Shown: positions 1 through 6,683, numbered from the stretch's first letter. The stretch is DNA of 11,954 bases from CAYPOY01 sp964412395 (GCA_964412395.1 CAYPOY010000140.1:1-11954), one strand, 5' to 3'. A program made the numbers and translations. The notes: generated from the sequence alone by a model not told the origin.

Positions 1-94
1 CACCTTGTTTAGCACAAGTCAAAACCCTTTTGGTTCTGGCTTGTCCAGGTTAGGGCAAATATGACAGATCTCGAGCAACGTCGGTTTCACACGA

Positions 95-117
95 GAACCC
101 CGGAAAACCCGGGGTTC
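95..117 (+). terminator. Perfect 9-bp hairpin, possible terminator
   Basis: GAACCCCGG (95-103) and CCGGGGTTC (109-117) form a perfect 9-bp stem around a five-base loop AAAAC. A short TTTT run follows at 123-126, six bases past the stem. The stem is strong, but the T-run is short and displaced, so termination on the plus strand is possible rather than certain. It could also be an element end or a protein site. Confidence 0.4.
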
Positions 118-327
118 TCCGCTTTTAGGCGAGTGGTGGAAAATTGTAGTACTTCATCATCTAACCACCCGGCCCTGCCGCACGATTCCACACAAAGTCA
201 CTGGGGCGATCTTCCCGAGAGGTTTCGTGGCGATGCTGGATGGCTGCGAGATTATGAATTCCAGATCGGGAGATCACAGGTAGAGCACTGCAAGACGGCC
301 TATTTCAGGTGGTATAGGTGTCATATA

Positions 328-383
328 GGTGATGAGAAGGAATGGACTTTCTGCGCTGCGGTTGTACCATCCTTCTCGTCGCC
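328..383. repeat. Long imperfect hairpin, about 17 bp with one bulge
   Basis: The arm at 328-345 pairs with the arm at 367-383. All positions match once one bulged A (about 341-342) and two G:U pairs are allowed in the plus-strand RNA sense. The loop is 21 bases (346-366). The two mismatches relative to a perfect DNA palindrome are both of the kind tolerated in RNA, which suggests selection on a transcript. It lies 90 bases beyond the transposase stop, so it could be part of the IS110 non-coding end, or an unrelated RNA structure. Confidence 0.5.
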
Positions 384-472
384 TGGTTCATCATTGATTG
401 AGAGACTTACTATGAGATGTCAAGTGCATCCAGGGAAAGGAGTCCTGACAAAAGTGGGAGAAGCCGGTGAGT

Positions 473-1515
473 TTAGGGTTCAGGGTCAGGCGGTTGATAA
501 GGTGCACCGCTCTTGAGGAGCGCATAGGTGATGCGCACCAGCTTGCGGGCGACGGCGATGATAGCCTGGCGACACGGCAGGCCGCTTTCCACTCGACGTC
601 GGTAGTAGGCACCGAGATATGGGTCAAAACGCACTGCTGCTAGAGCAGCCTGGAAGAAGGCTGCCCGGAGTTGGGGCAAGCCACGCCGGGAGAGGAAACG
701 CCGGATAGCTCCTTGGCCCGACTGGGACTCACCCACGGCCAGTCCGGCATAGGCCACCAGGTGGTCGGAGGAAGGGAAGCGAGTGACATCGCCGATCTCG
801 GCCAGGATGGTGGCCGCCAGCACGGTACCGACGCCCGGAATGGTGGTCAAGGTCTGCTCGGTAGTGGCCAGTTCGGCCTCGATGCGGGCGGTGAAGGTGG
901 CGACACGTTCATTCAGAGCCTGATAGCCGGTGATCAGATCGGGCAGGACGGCGGCGTAAGCCTGACCAGCCAAGGTGGAGCCCACCACAGAGGTGGCTCC
1001 GAACAGGTCGGCGAACAGCGATTCCTGCTGGTACTCAGGGAAGACCTCATCCAGGATGGCCCGCAGCTGGTTCTTCACCCGGGCCCGGGCCTGGGTCAAG
1101 GTGGCTCGGTAGCGGACGAGATGCTTGAGGCCCCGCAGGAGAGGTGGGGCCGGCACGTAGGGCTGTCGTTCGCCAAAGCGGAGCATGTGGGCGATGACGA
1201 AAGCATCCCGGGCGTCGTTCTTGACCGGCTGGATGTAGAAGTCGCGGAACGGTTGGACTTGAGGGGGTTGAGAACCTGGACGGTGTAGCCGTGCTCTACC
1301 AGCCGGTCGCGCAGGGCAGCCCCATAGTGACCGGTGGACTCCATGCCGATCACCGGCTCGGTCCCGGCGCTGTGGCGGTCAAGACAGGCGAAGAACTGTT
1401 GGTAGCCGGTGGCATTGTTGTCAAAGCACAGGTGGGTGATCAGTCGGCCGCTGTCGTCCACCAGGGCAGCTACGTGAAAACGCTTGGCTACGTCAATGCC
1501 GATGTAGATAGTCAT
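473..1515 (-). pseudogene. IS110-family transposase, broken by one frameshift
   Basis: This is an IS110-type DEDD transposase, which recombines DNA with a RuvC-like N-terminal domain plus a C-terminal serine-bearing domain. Translation begins at ATG 1515, preceded by AAAGGAG eight bases upstream. The first 89 residues include D8 in GIDVAK and E59 in GMESTG. At about 1250-1254 one base is missing. The -1 frame then resumes as FRDFYIQPVKNDARDAF and runs to TAA at 475-473. Restoring one base gives 347 residues and places the other two acidic residues at D101 and D104, close to the published IS621 spacing (11, 60, 102, 105). The C-terminal part has GIPGVG-like and QSG...SRRG motifs typical of the family's Transposase_20 domain. 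As written the protein stops short of the second half of its active site. A sequencing error at this point is the main alternative to real decay. Confidence 0.85.
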
Positions 1516-1521
1516 TGGAAG

Positions 1522-1530
1522 CTCCTTTCC
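1522..1530 (-). promoter_or_regulatory. Shine-Dalgarno site of the IS110 transposase
   Basis: On the minus strand the bases read GGAAAGGAG, ending six to seven bases before ATG 1515. This decides the start over an upstream in-frame ATG at 1569 that lacks such a site. Confidence 0.7.
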
Positions 1531-1545
1531 GTATGGAATTGGTAA

Positions 1546-1574
1546 TGTACAGGGTGACTCGACCAGCAAGTCAA
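1546..1574 (-). promoter_or_regulatory. Weak candidate promoter for the IS110 transposase
   Basis: The minus strand has TTGACT at 1574-1569, a good -35 match. The best -10 candidates are TGTACA at 17-base spacing or TACATT at 19-base spacing. Both are poor, so this is tentative. Confidence 0.25.
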
Positions 1575-1630
1575 AGCCTTGTATTGGCCGTCGAGCGGCA
1601 ACTTACTAATCTTGGTCTCTCGCCGGGCGG

Positions 1631-1765
1631 GGTCACGGCCCAGGCAGGCAGCAGTCTCTCAGGCGGGTTCCCTGGCGGGCCTGAAGGAGGTGCAGGCTGT
1701 CCTGCCTGGACCAATGATGCCCAAAGGGAACGGGCGTGGCCCTTTCCCTGGACGCACGCCCGGAT
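1631..1765 (-). ncRNA. Candidate IS110 bridge RNA
   Basis: This non-coding stretch upstream of the transposase is highly foldable. The arm at 1640-1652 pairs with 1696-1709 (13 bp, one bulged base). Inside it TCAGGC (1659-1664) pairs with GCCTGA (1679-1684), leaving internal loops of 6 and 11 bases between the two stems. A second stem, CGGGCGTG (1731-1738) with CACGCCCG (1755-1762), is perfect over 8 bp. Stem, internal loop, stem is the known layout of bridge-RNA target- and donor-binding loops in IS110 elements. I infer the function from position and fold. The actual guide bases cannot be assigned without the element ends and insertion site. Confidence 0.4.
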
Positions 1766-1808
1766 AGTTCAATCTTACCCCAGTAGGGGCAAATTGGCAA
1801 ATCCAAGC

Positions 1809-1822
1809 GTTGCCCCGGCAAC
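1809..1822. repeat. Small hairpin before the recombinase gene
   Basis: GTTGCC (1809-1814) and GGCAAC (1817-1822) form a compact inverted repeat just upstream of the duplicated ribosome-binding site. It could be the edge of the IS110 non-coding end or a local regulatory fold. It has no T-run. Confidence 0.3.
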
Positions 1823-1830
1823 TTCATTAT

Positions 1831-1860
1831 ACAAGGAGGTGACAGACAAGGAGGTGACAG
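1831..1860 (+). promoter_or_regulatory. Tandemly duplicated ribosome-binding site
   Basis: The 15-base unit ACAAGGAGGTGACAG occurs twice in perfect tandem (1831-1845 and 1846-1860). Each unit holds AAGGAGGTGA, a near-complete complement of the 16S rRNA 3' end. The second copy is properly spaced, with eight bases between GGAGG and ATG 1863. The first copy has no start codon at a usable distance. This site marks 1863 as the recombinase start even though the frame breaks four codons later. Confidence 0.75.
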
Positions 1861-1862
1861 AA

Positions 1863-2757
1863 ATGACTACACACTGACTGCAAACCTGGATGCTTTTGCC
1901 CGGGCCTGCCGTGCCAAGCGGCTCAAACCGGCAACTCGGGAGTGGTACGAATGGCTGCTGACCGACTACTGCGAGTACGTCGAGGCCCAAGCGCTTCGGT
2001 GGGATGCTCCGGACACACTCGATGTCTTCTTCGGCGAGCACCTGGCGGACCAGGAACTGAGTGCCCACACCGTCCACGCTTACTACCGTGCCTTGCGTTG
2101 CTTTTTCAACTGGCTGGAGAAGCGGCGGCGACTCCCTGGTGACAATCCGATGCGGATGATCGAACCGCCCCGGCTGCCCCGCCGTTACCCGCACGGCATC
2201 GAAGCGGCCGATGTCGAGAGGCTTCTGGCGGCCATAGACACCGATACCCGGCTGGATAGGCGTGACCAGGCGATAATCCTATTCCTATGGGACACAGGCC
2301 TGAGGGCCAGCAAACTGTGCGGGCTGGAAATGCACGACCTGGACCTGGTGCAAAGGAGGGCACTGATTCGCAACGGGAAAGGGGAGAAAGACCGCTACAT
2401 CCCTTTCGATCTCCGCGCTAAGGAAGCCTTGGTTGCGTGGCTGGGCGTACGCGGCGAGCCAAACTGTGACCACGTCTTCGTCAACCGACGCGGGAATCCG
2501 CTCACCCGGCGGGGGCTAAGTGCGTTGCTCCATCGCAGGTGGGTCAAGGCCGGCGTGGAGGGACCTTGCAATCCCCACGCCTTCCGGCACGGCTTTGCGG
2601 TGGCTTACTGGACAACGGCGGTCACATTCACAATCTCCAGCACCTGATGGGGCACGCTACGCTGCACTCGACCGAGGTATACCTGTGGTCTACGGATAAG
2701 CGGGCGCACGCTGACCACGCGAAGGCCTCGCCGGGAGACCACCTGAACAATAGATAG
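1863..2757 (+). pseudogene. Tyrosine recombinase/integrase with two frameshifts
   Basis: This is a phage-integrase-family site-specific recombinase (XerC/D-like, about 298 codons). ATG 1863 has an excellent Shine-Dalgarno site, but the frame closes at TGA 1875. The recombinase frame is open from 1787 and is entered if one AC unit is removed from the ACACAC run at 1869-1874, giving MTTLTANLDAF. The core-binding domain occupies roughly the first 95 residues. The catalytic domain shows GLRASK (Arg codon 2303-2305; RASE is usual), GKGEKDRY and HAFRH (2576-2590). At 2608-2609 one base is missing. The frame then continues as LDNGGHIHNLQHLMGHA, with the nucleophile Tyr at 2680-2682 in STEVYLW, and stops at TAG 2755-2757. 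Without the second correction the protein loses GHA and Tyr and cannot cleave DNA. It lies 130 bases before a tRNA-Phe-like gene, a typical integrase position. Confidence 0.85.
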
Positions 2758-2784
2758 TCTACCTGAGAACCAGGCGACGACAGA

Positions 2785-2804
2785 GCCCTGCCGATCAGCA
2801 GGGC
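2785..2804. repeat. Hairpin after the recombinase gene
   Basis: GCCCTGC (2785-2791) pairs with GCAGGGC (2798-2804) around a six-base loop. It sits 28 bases past the recombinase stop. No T-run follows, so it may be a Rho-independent terminator remnant or a recombinase arm site. Confidence 0.35.
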
Positions 2805-2889
2805 CCTCGTGTACACTTGCGAAATCGGGTGATTGGCGGAGATTAAGACAAATCTGGATACCGAAAGGGCCCTTTTGGCTGTCTTTCCT

Positions 2890-2963
2890 ACCGAGGTAGC
2901 TCTGCCTGGTAGACCATCTGACTGAAAATCAGGAAGTCGACAGTTCAAATCTGTCCCTCGGCA
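2890..2963 (+). tRNA. tRNA-Phe (anticodon GAA), with an irregular 5' half
   Basis: A cloverleaf can be drawn. Acceptor: 2890-2896 with 2956-2962. D-stem: 2899-2902 with 2912-2915. Anticodon stem: 2917-2921 with 2929-2933 around loop CTGAAAA, anticodon GAA (2924-2926). T-stem: 2939-2943 with 2951-2955 around TTCAAAT. The discriminator is A2963 and a full CCA is not encoded. The 3' half is perfect. The 5' half is irregular: the first acceptor pair is A:C, the second D-stem pair is C:C, and the normally conserved A14 is T. A strong terminator follows 12 bases downstream. It may be a working but unusual tRNA, a pseudo-tRNA, or an integration-scarred gene, given the adjacent recombinase. Confidence 0.75.
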
Positions 2964-2975
2964 CCTTAGGGATAG

Positions 2976-3000
2976 ACCCGCCTGAAAGGGCGGGTTTTTT
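2976..3000 (+). terminator. Rho-independent terminator of the tRNA gene
   Basis: ACCCGCC (2976-2982) pairs with GGCGGGT (2989-2995) around a six-base loop, and a run of six T follows directly (2995-3000). It is a textbook intrinsic terminator 12 bases after the tRNA 3' end. Confidence 0.85.
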
Positions 3001-3406
3001 GCGTTTATGCCCCACTTGGGGGTCAATTTTGGCTTATTCTGGGGCTTCACGCCCCACTTTGGTGAAGTGAGTGACTGACACGAGACCAAAGTGTTAACCT
3101 GACTCGGCTGGTTGACTGACGAAACTCGGTTACAGGCATATTATCAGAGCGAAGTCAGCGACCGCGCACCGGAAAGCAGGCATTGTCCTCCGGGCATGCC
3201 GTTTTCGTGAAGACTTGGCTGGTTCTGGATCAGGGCCATCTGGCAGGTACGATCGGCTGATCAATGCCCAGCCTCAACTCAGGGCTCTCTTGATCCACTT
3301 CCAGCCGATCTTGAGATAGCTATTCCCGTTCCATGATTTACTCTCCTGTTTTTGGATCCCAGGAAAGTATAAGCGCTTCTTGGAAGACGTGCTTCCCTGA
3401 GTTTTA
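3001..3406. other. Gene-free stretch between the tRNA and the surface-protein gene
   Basis: No gene is evident. A minus-strand frame that runs through the tRNA (2628-3089) is a by-product of the tRNA sequence. The GC-rich repeats near 3008-3060 make only short stems. The notable structure is the compound inverted repeat at 3251-3310. The first part, at about 3330-3406, may hold further eroded sequence of the lamin-tail domain of the neighbouring gene, but no frame is open for long. Confidence 0.5.
3251..3310. repeat. Compound inverted repeat, possible end-of-gene structure
   Basis: Three nested stems occur. GATCGGCT (3251-3258) pairs with AGCCGATC (3303-3310). GATCAA (3259-3264) pairs with TTGATC (3290-3295), with a seven-base bulge on the right arm. 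GCCC (3266-3269) pairs with GGGC (3282-3285). It lies 100 bases past the stop of the minus-strand surface-protein gene and could end that transcript or protect its 3' end. No T-run is present on either side. Confidence 0.55.
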
Positions 3407-6400
3407 TCAGTCAATCAACCCACATCGGCCACTTTCTCGAGATCCACAATTCGTCCAGCTCGTCAACTGTGCCATCCTTGTTCCAGTCATGGTCGGCGTG
3501 GGCAGGATTTCGTTGATGCGCACGTCTACCGACGGCGGGTTGTTCACCGGGTTTACGGTCACGGCGACGATGACGGAAGCACTTCCGCCTTTGCCATCGC
3601 TGACGGTGTAGCCGAAGGTATCGGTACCGGTGAAAACGGCGGGCGGGGTGTAGGTGCATACCCCCGCACTCGTGCACTTCACCGTGCCACCCTGCGCGCC
3701 GGTGGTATCATAGCCACTCACGCTGAGGACGTCGCCATCGGGATCGAGGTCGTTGGCCAGCACATCGAGCTCCACCGGCACACCCTCGTTGGTAGTAGCA
3801 GCGTCATCCACCGCCACCGGTGGGTCGTTCACCAGGTTGACTACCACGGTAACCGTGGCGGAGGCGCTGCCGCCCTTGCCGTCGCCGACGGTGTAGCCGA
3901 AAGTATCGGTCCCGTTAAAGTTCGCGGGTGGGGTATAGGTGCACGCGCCGCCACCGGTGCACTTCACGGTACCACCCCGAGTGCTGGAACTATGGTAGCT
4001 GCTGACGGTCAAGACGTCGCCATCGGGATCGAGGTCGTTGGCCAGCACGTTGACGTCCACCGGTGTATCCTCGTCGGTGGTCACGACGTCATCCACGGCC
4101 ACCGGGGGCCGGTTTGGCGTCGGTGTGGGGGCAGGCCAATCGCCGATCCGTTTCCACCAGAACTTGACCAGCGCGTTCCCACCGCGCTCGTAGTACTCCA
4201 CCACCAGCCGGTGCTGGTCGCGCAGTGTTAGATCAGCAACGTACACCTCATCCCCGCTGCTGTCGTGCCATTCGTCGAGCACCAGGTTGCCGTCCATGTA
4301 GACGCGAATCCCGTCGTCCGCCCAGGCGTGGAAGCGGTAGACCCCCGGCTCGAAGGTCACCTTGCGGCTCCAGCGGGCCGAGAAGTTGTCCGTCGGCAGC
4401 CCCACCGCGGGTGCTCCCGTGTCCCACCGGAAGTCGAGCACCTTGTCGTTGCGCACCAACGCCGGGTTGCCGCTCAGCTTCCGGTTCGACCAGTACTCCC
4501 CCTTCCAGTCGGGATAGGGGGGAGACAAGACCTTCTCCCACCATACGTGAATCCGCGCCTCGCCAGTGCGTTCGTAGAACTCTACTCGCAGGTTATGTGC
4601 GCCACGCACCAGCGTGTAATCTGTGGTTACCTCGCGGACCGCGCCATCGCGCCAGGTGTCGAGGATCAGTCGGTCATCCAGCCACACGCGTGCCCCGTCG
4701 TCCACGACCACGTGGAAGCGGTAGGTCGCCGCGTCGAACTCCACCGTGCGCGTCCAGCGGACGGAGAAGCTGTCGGTGGGTAAACCGGCCGCCGGTGCAC
4801 CCCAGCCCCAGTTGAAGTCAACCGTCGCGTCGTTGCGCACTAGCGCCGGGCTGCCGCTCAGAGTCCGGTTCGACCAGTACTCGCCCTTCCAGTCCGGATA
4901 CCAGGCCAGCTTCTCCCACCACACCCGGATCAGCGCGTCGCCCGTTTGCTCGAAGTACTCGATCCGCAGCGTGTGGTTCCCGGCGGATAGCCAATGATCG
5001 GCTGTCAACTCGCGCACACCGCCCTCGTGCCAGGCGTTGATCACCGGTACACCGTCCACCCACATCCGCACCCCGTCATCTACCAGCGCGTGGAAGCGGT
5101 ACAGCCCTTCCTCGAACATCAGGACCCGCCGCCAGCGCACGGAGAAGCCGTCCGCAGGCAGTCCCGCAGCCGGGGCGTAGTGCCCCCAGTTGAAGTTGAT
5201 CGCCGCGTCGTTGCGCGTGAGCTTCGGATCACCGGCCAATCCGATGTTGGCGAAGAACTCCCCCCGCCACTGGGGGAACTCGCCCAGATGCTCCCACCAG
5301 AACCGGATCCGGGCCGCTCCCCCGTCTTCGTAGTACTCGACGCGCAGCGTGTGGTTACCCACGCTTAACGTCCTTTCCGCCGTGTAGGTGGCACCGGTCG
5401 CCTCATGCCACTGGTCAATGATCAGCTCCCCATCCAGCCACACCCGCACGCCGTCGTCGCTGTAGGCATGGAACCGATAGGCGCCCCCCTTCATGGAGAC
5501 GATGCGCGTCCAACGCACAGAGAACCCATCGGCCGGGAGACCCGCCGCCGGGGTCCCGGTGCCCCAGTTGAAGTTCACCGCGTCGTCATTGCGAACCAGT
5601 GCGGGATCGCCCGCCAGGTTGCGGTCGTCGTAATACTCGCCGCGCCAGCCGCTGGGCGTATGGCCGACGACGATGCGCATCCAGAAGACACCGTCGGCGT
5701 TGCGGCCGGTTCCGAAGAGATCACCGTCCGCGCTTCGCAGTTGCCATTTGCCCTCGTAGGTGCCAAAGCCCGCTGGCGCAGTCAGCGCCACCGACAGGTC
5801 CACCACCTCGCCCGGGGCGACCGGCCCGCGCAGAGGAATCGAGGCCGGGCCACCCATCCTGTGACCATCGACAAACGCGAGGGCATACTCTGTCGTCCAG
5901 GTGCACGTGCCGATGTTGCGCAGTCGCCAGGTCTTCACGAAAGACTCCCCCGGTGACACATAGGTGTTGTCGGGGATAGTCACGTCGCTGATGAAGGCCG
6001 CCTTGTTGGTGCAGGCGGGAGTGGGCGGGGGCCCCGGCGCAAGCGGCTCGGGCACGGGCAGGAACTGGTAGTCCCAGCCGAAGTTCACCTCCCGCCGGCG
6101 CTCATCCTCCTGCAAGGTGACCGTGTAGCCGACCACGCTGCCGTCCGCGCCGGCCGGTGCGGTCCAGCTACCCGGAAGCAGCGACGCGTTCTGCGGGCTC
6201 GAGACGTCCGCCGATACGCAGTACGTCCCGGCGTTCAGCCCGGTGAAGGCGTACGCGCCGGTGGTGTCGGTCGTGGCGGTCGCCAGCCCGGAGGCCGGGC
6301 ACGCGCCAGCGCCGAGCTGGATCAGCACCCCGCCGACTCCTGGCTCGCCGGCCTCGAGCAGGCCGTTAGCCCAGTATCCATCACCCACCCGAACACAGCC

Positions 6401-6667
6401 GCCGGACGGGGTGATGGGGACGCGCTCCGCACTGCTCGCGACGGTGCACAGGTCGTGCCACACCCGGCCGCTGATCGAGGCGGACCCGGGAGTTGGCTCG
6501 CCGATAGGTTCCTGGGTCGGTAGTGGGGCGACTACCGTGGGGATCGGTGTTGGCTTTGCCCTGGGGGCCTGCGCCCTTCCCACCAGCAAGCCGACAGCGC
6601 CTGCCAGTACCAACAAGGTCAGTGCCACTAGCGTGAAAATTGTCAGGTGTAGTTTTTTGGCGTTCAT
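3407..6667 (-). CDS. Large cell-surface protein: NBR1-Ig, four PA14, cadherin-like repeats, broken lamin tail
   Basis: This is a 1086-residue exported or membrane-anchored protein, probably binding carbohydrate or other surface ligands. A hydrophobic segment at 8-30 is followed by a Pro/Thr linker (35-60), an SdrD/CNA-B-like prealbumin-type domain (62-198, ending VNFGW), and an NBR1-type Ig-like domain (218-335, with TWRLRNIGTCTW and YEGKWQLRS). Four PA14-type repeats lie at about 338-460, 465-587, 590-712 and 717-841, each with a GEYW/YDD start and a DDGxRVWxDG core. Two cadherin-like repeats (854-945, 948-1041) carry VLANDLDPDGD. A lamin-tail domain begins at VRINEILP (1049-1056), but a base is missing at 3500-3502 and the last 30 residues are out of frame. 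ATG 6667 is chosen because AAAGGAG precedes it; an upstream in-frame ATG at 6709 lacks such a site and falls inside a palindrome. The ligand is unknown. Confidence 0.85.
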   Translation of the reverse strand: MNAKKLHLTIFTLVALTLLVLAGAVGLLVGRAQAPRAKPTPIPTVVAPLPTQEPIGEPTPGSASISGRVWHDLCTVASSAERVPITPSGGCVRVGDGYWANGLLEAGEPGVGGVLIQLGAGACPASGLATATTDTTGAYAFTGLNAGTYCVSADVSSPQNASLLPGSWTAPAGADGSVVGYTVTLQEDERRREVNFGWDYQFLPVPEPLAPGPPPTPACTNKAAFISDVTIPDNTYVSPGESFVKTWRLRNIGTCTWTTEYALAFVDGHRMGGPASIPLRGPVAPGEVVDLSVALTAPAGFGTYEGKWQLRSADGDLFGTGRNADGVFWMRIVVGHTPSGWRGEYYDDRNLAGDPALVRNDDAVNFNWGTGTPAAGLPADGFSVRWTRIVSMKGGAYRFHAYSDDGVRVWLDGELIIDQWHEATGATYTAERTLSVGNHTLRVEYYEDGGAARIRFWWEHLGEFPQWRGEFFANIGLAGDPKLTRNDAAINFNWGHYAPAAGLPADGFSVRWRRVLMFEEGLYRFHALVDDGVRMWVDGVPVINAWHEGGVRELTADHWLSAGNHTLRIEYFEQTGDALIRVWWEKLAWYPDWKGEYWSNRTLSGSPALVRNDATVDFNWGWGAPAAGLPTDSFSVRWTRTVEFDAATYRFHVVVDDGARVWLDDRLILDTWRDGAVREVTTDYTLVRGAHNLRVEFYERTGEARIHVWWEKVLSPPYPDWKGEYWSNRKLSGNPALVRNDKVLDFRWDTGAPAVGLPTDNFSARWSRKVTFEPGVYRFHAWADDGIRVYMDGNLVLDEWHDSSGDEVYVADLTLRDQHRLVVEYYERGGNALVKFWWKRIGDWPAPTPTPNRPPVAVDDVVTTDEDTPVDVNVLANDLDPDGDVLTVSSYHSSSTRGGTVKCTGGGACTYTPPANFNGTDTFGYTVGDGKGGSASATVTVVVNLVNDPPVAVDDAATTNEGVPVELDVLANDLDPDGDVLSVSGYDTTGAQGGTVKCTSAGVCTYTPPAVFTGTDTFGYTVSDGKGGSASVIVAVTVNPVNNPPSVDVRINEILPTPTMTGTRMAQLTSWTNCGSRESGRCGLID
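3411..3499 (-). pseudogene. Out-of-frame lamin-tail domain remnant
   Basis: Just past the NEILP motif of the surface protein, the neighbouring frame reads HADHDWNKDGTVDELDE (3500-3450). This is the usual continuation of the acidic start of a lamin-tail domain. Restoring one C in the CCC run at 3500-3502 joins them. A second missing base at about 3448 would continue the domain as FVDLEKVADVG. Every frame then stops by about 3400, so the domain and any following C-terminal part are lost. It is either decay or sequence error. Confidence 0.6.
3728..4048 (-). repeat. 36-bp identical direct repeat inside the cadherin-like modules
   Basis: The 36 bases at 3728-3763 recur exactly at 4013-4048, 285 bases (95 codons) apart. 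They encode the VLANDLDPDGDV core of the two cadherin-like modules. Identity at codon third positions points to recent duplication or gene conversion, and the repeat could promote loss of one module by recombination. Confidence 0.85.
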
Positions 6668-6676
6668 TTGAGCGTT

Positions 6677-6683
6677 CTCCTTT
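6677..6683 (-). promoter_or_regulatory. Shine-Dalgarno site of the surface-protein gene
   Basis: The minus strand reads AAAGGAG, nine bases before ATG 6667. It decides the start in favour of 6667. Confidence 0.7.

Larger units (their letters stand above)
1..472. other. Gene-free flank downstream of the IS110 transposase
   Basis: I see no convincing gene here. A plus-strand frame of 151 codons is open from 61 to 516, but its composition shows no recognisable domain, it has no good Shine-Dalgarno site, and it overlaps the transposase 3' end, so I do not call it. The stretch holds two well-formed inverted repeats (95-117 and 328-383), listed separately. One end of the IS110 element must lie somewhere in this stretch or just beyond it, but IS110 elements lack reliable terminal repeats and I cannot place the border. 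Confidence 0.5.
473..1765 (-). mobile_element. IS110-family insertion sequence (core; ends not resolved)
   Basis: The span covers the transposase and the structured non-coding stretch upstream of it. IS110 elements usually lack clear terminal inverted repeats and do not always leave a target duplication, so the true ends cannot be read from one copy. The long non-coding side lies upstream of the transposase, which is the arrangement of the IS110 subgroup, where the guide (bridge) RNA is encoded before the gene. The element sits between a gene-free stretch and a tyrosine recombinase, and interrupts no gene that I can recognise. Confidence 0.5.

Noticed and set aside
61..516. Plus-strand frame of 151 codons near the left edge
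   Set aside because: No ribosome-binding site or recognisable domain; it runs through two hairpins and into the transposase 3' end.
10..1590. Similar stretches near 16-34 and 1568-1587 (AAGTCAAA...TTGG) as IS ends
   Set aside because: The match is short and broken and in direct orientation, not enough to define element ends.
2628..3089. Minus-strand frame of 153 codons over the tRNA
   Set aside because: It translates the tRNA and its terminator, a common artefact.
3171..3200. Possible terminator (GGCAT/ATGCC then GTTTT)
   Set aside because: The stem is only 5 bp with a long loop, and no gene ends nearby on the plus strand.
4145..5656. CRISPR-like periodicity in the surface-protein gene
   Set aside because: The period of about 370 bases reflects PA14 domain repeats in one open frame, with no short repeat-spacer pattern.
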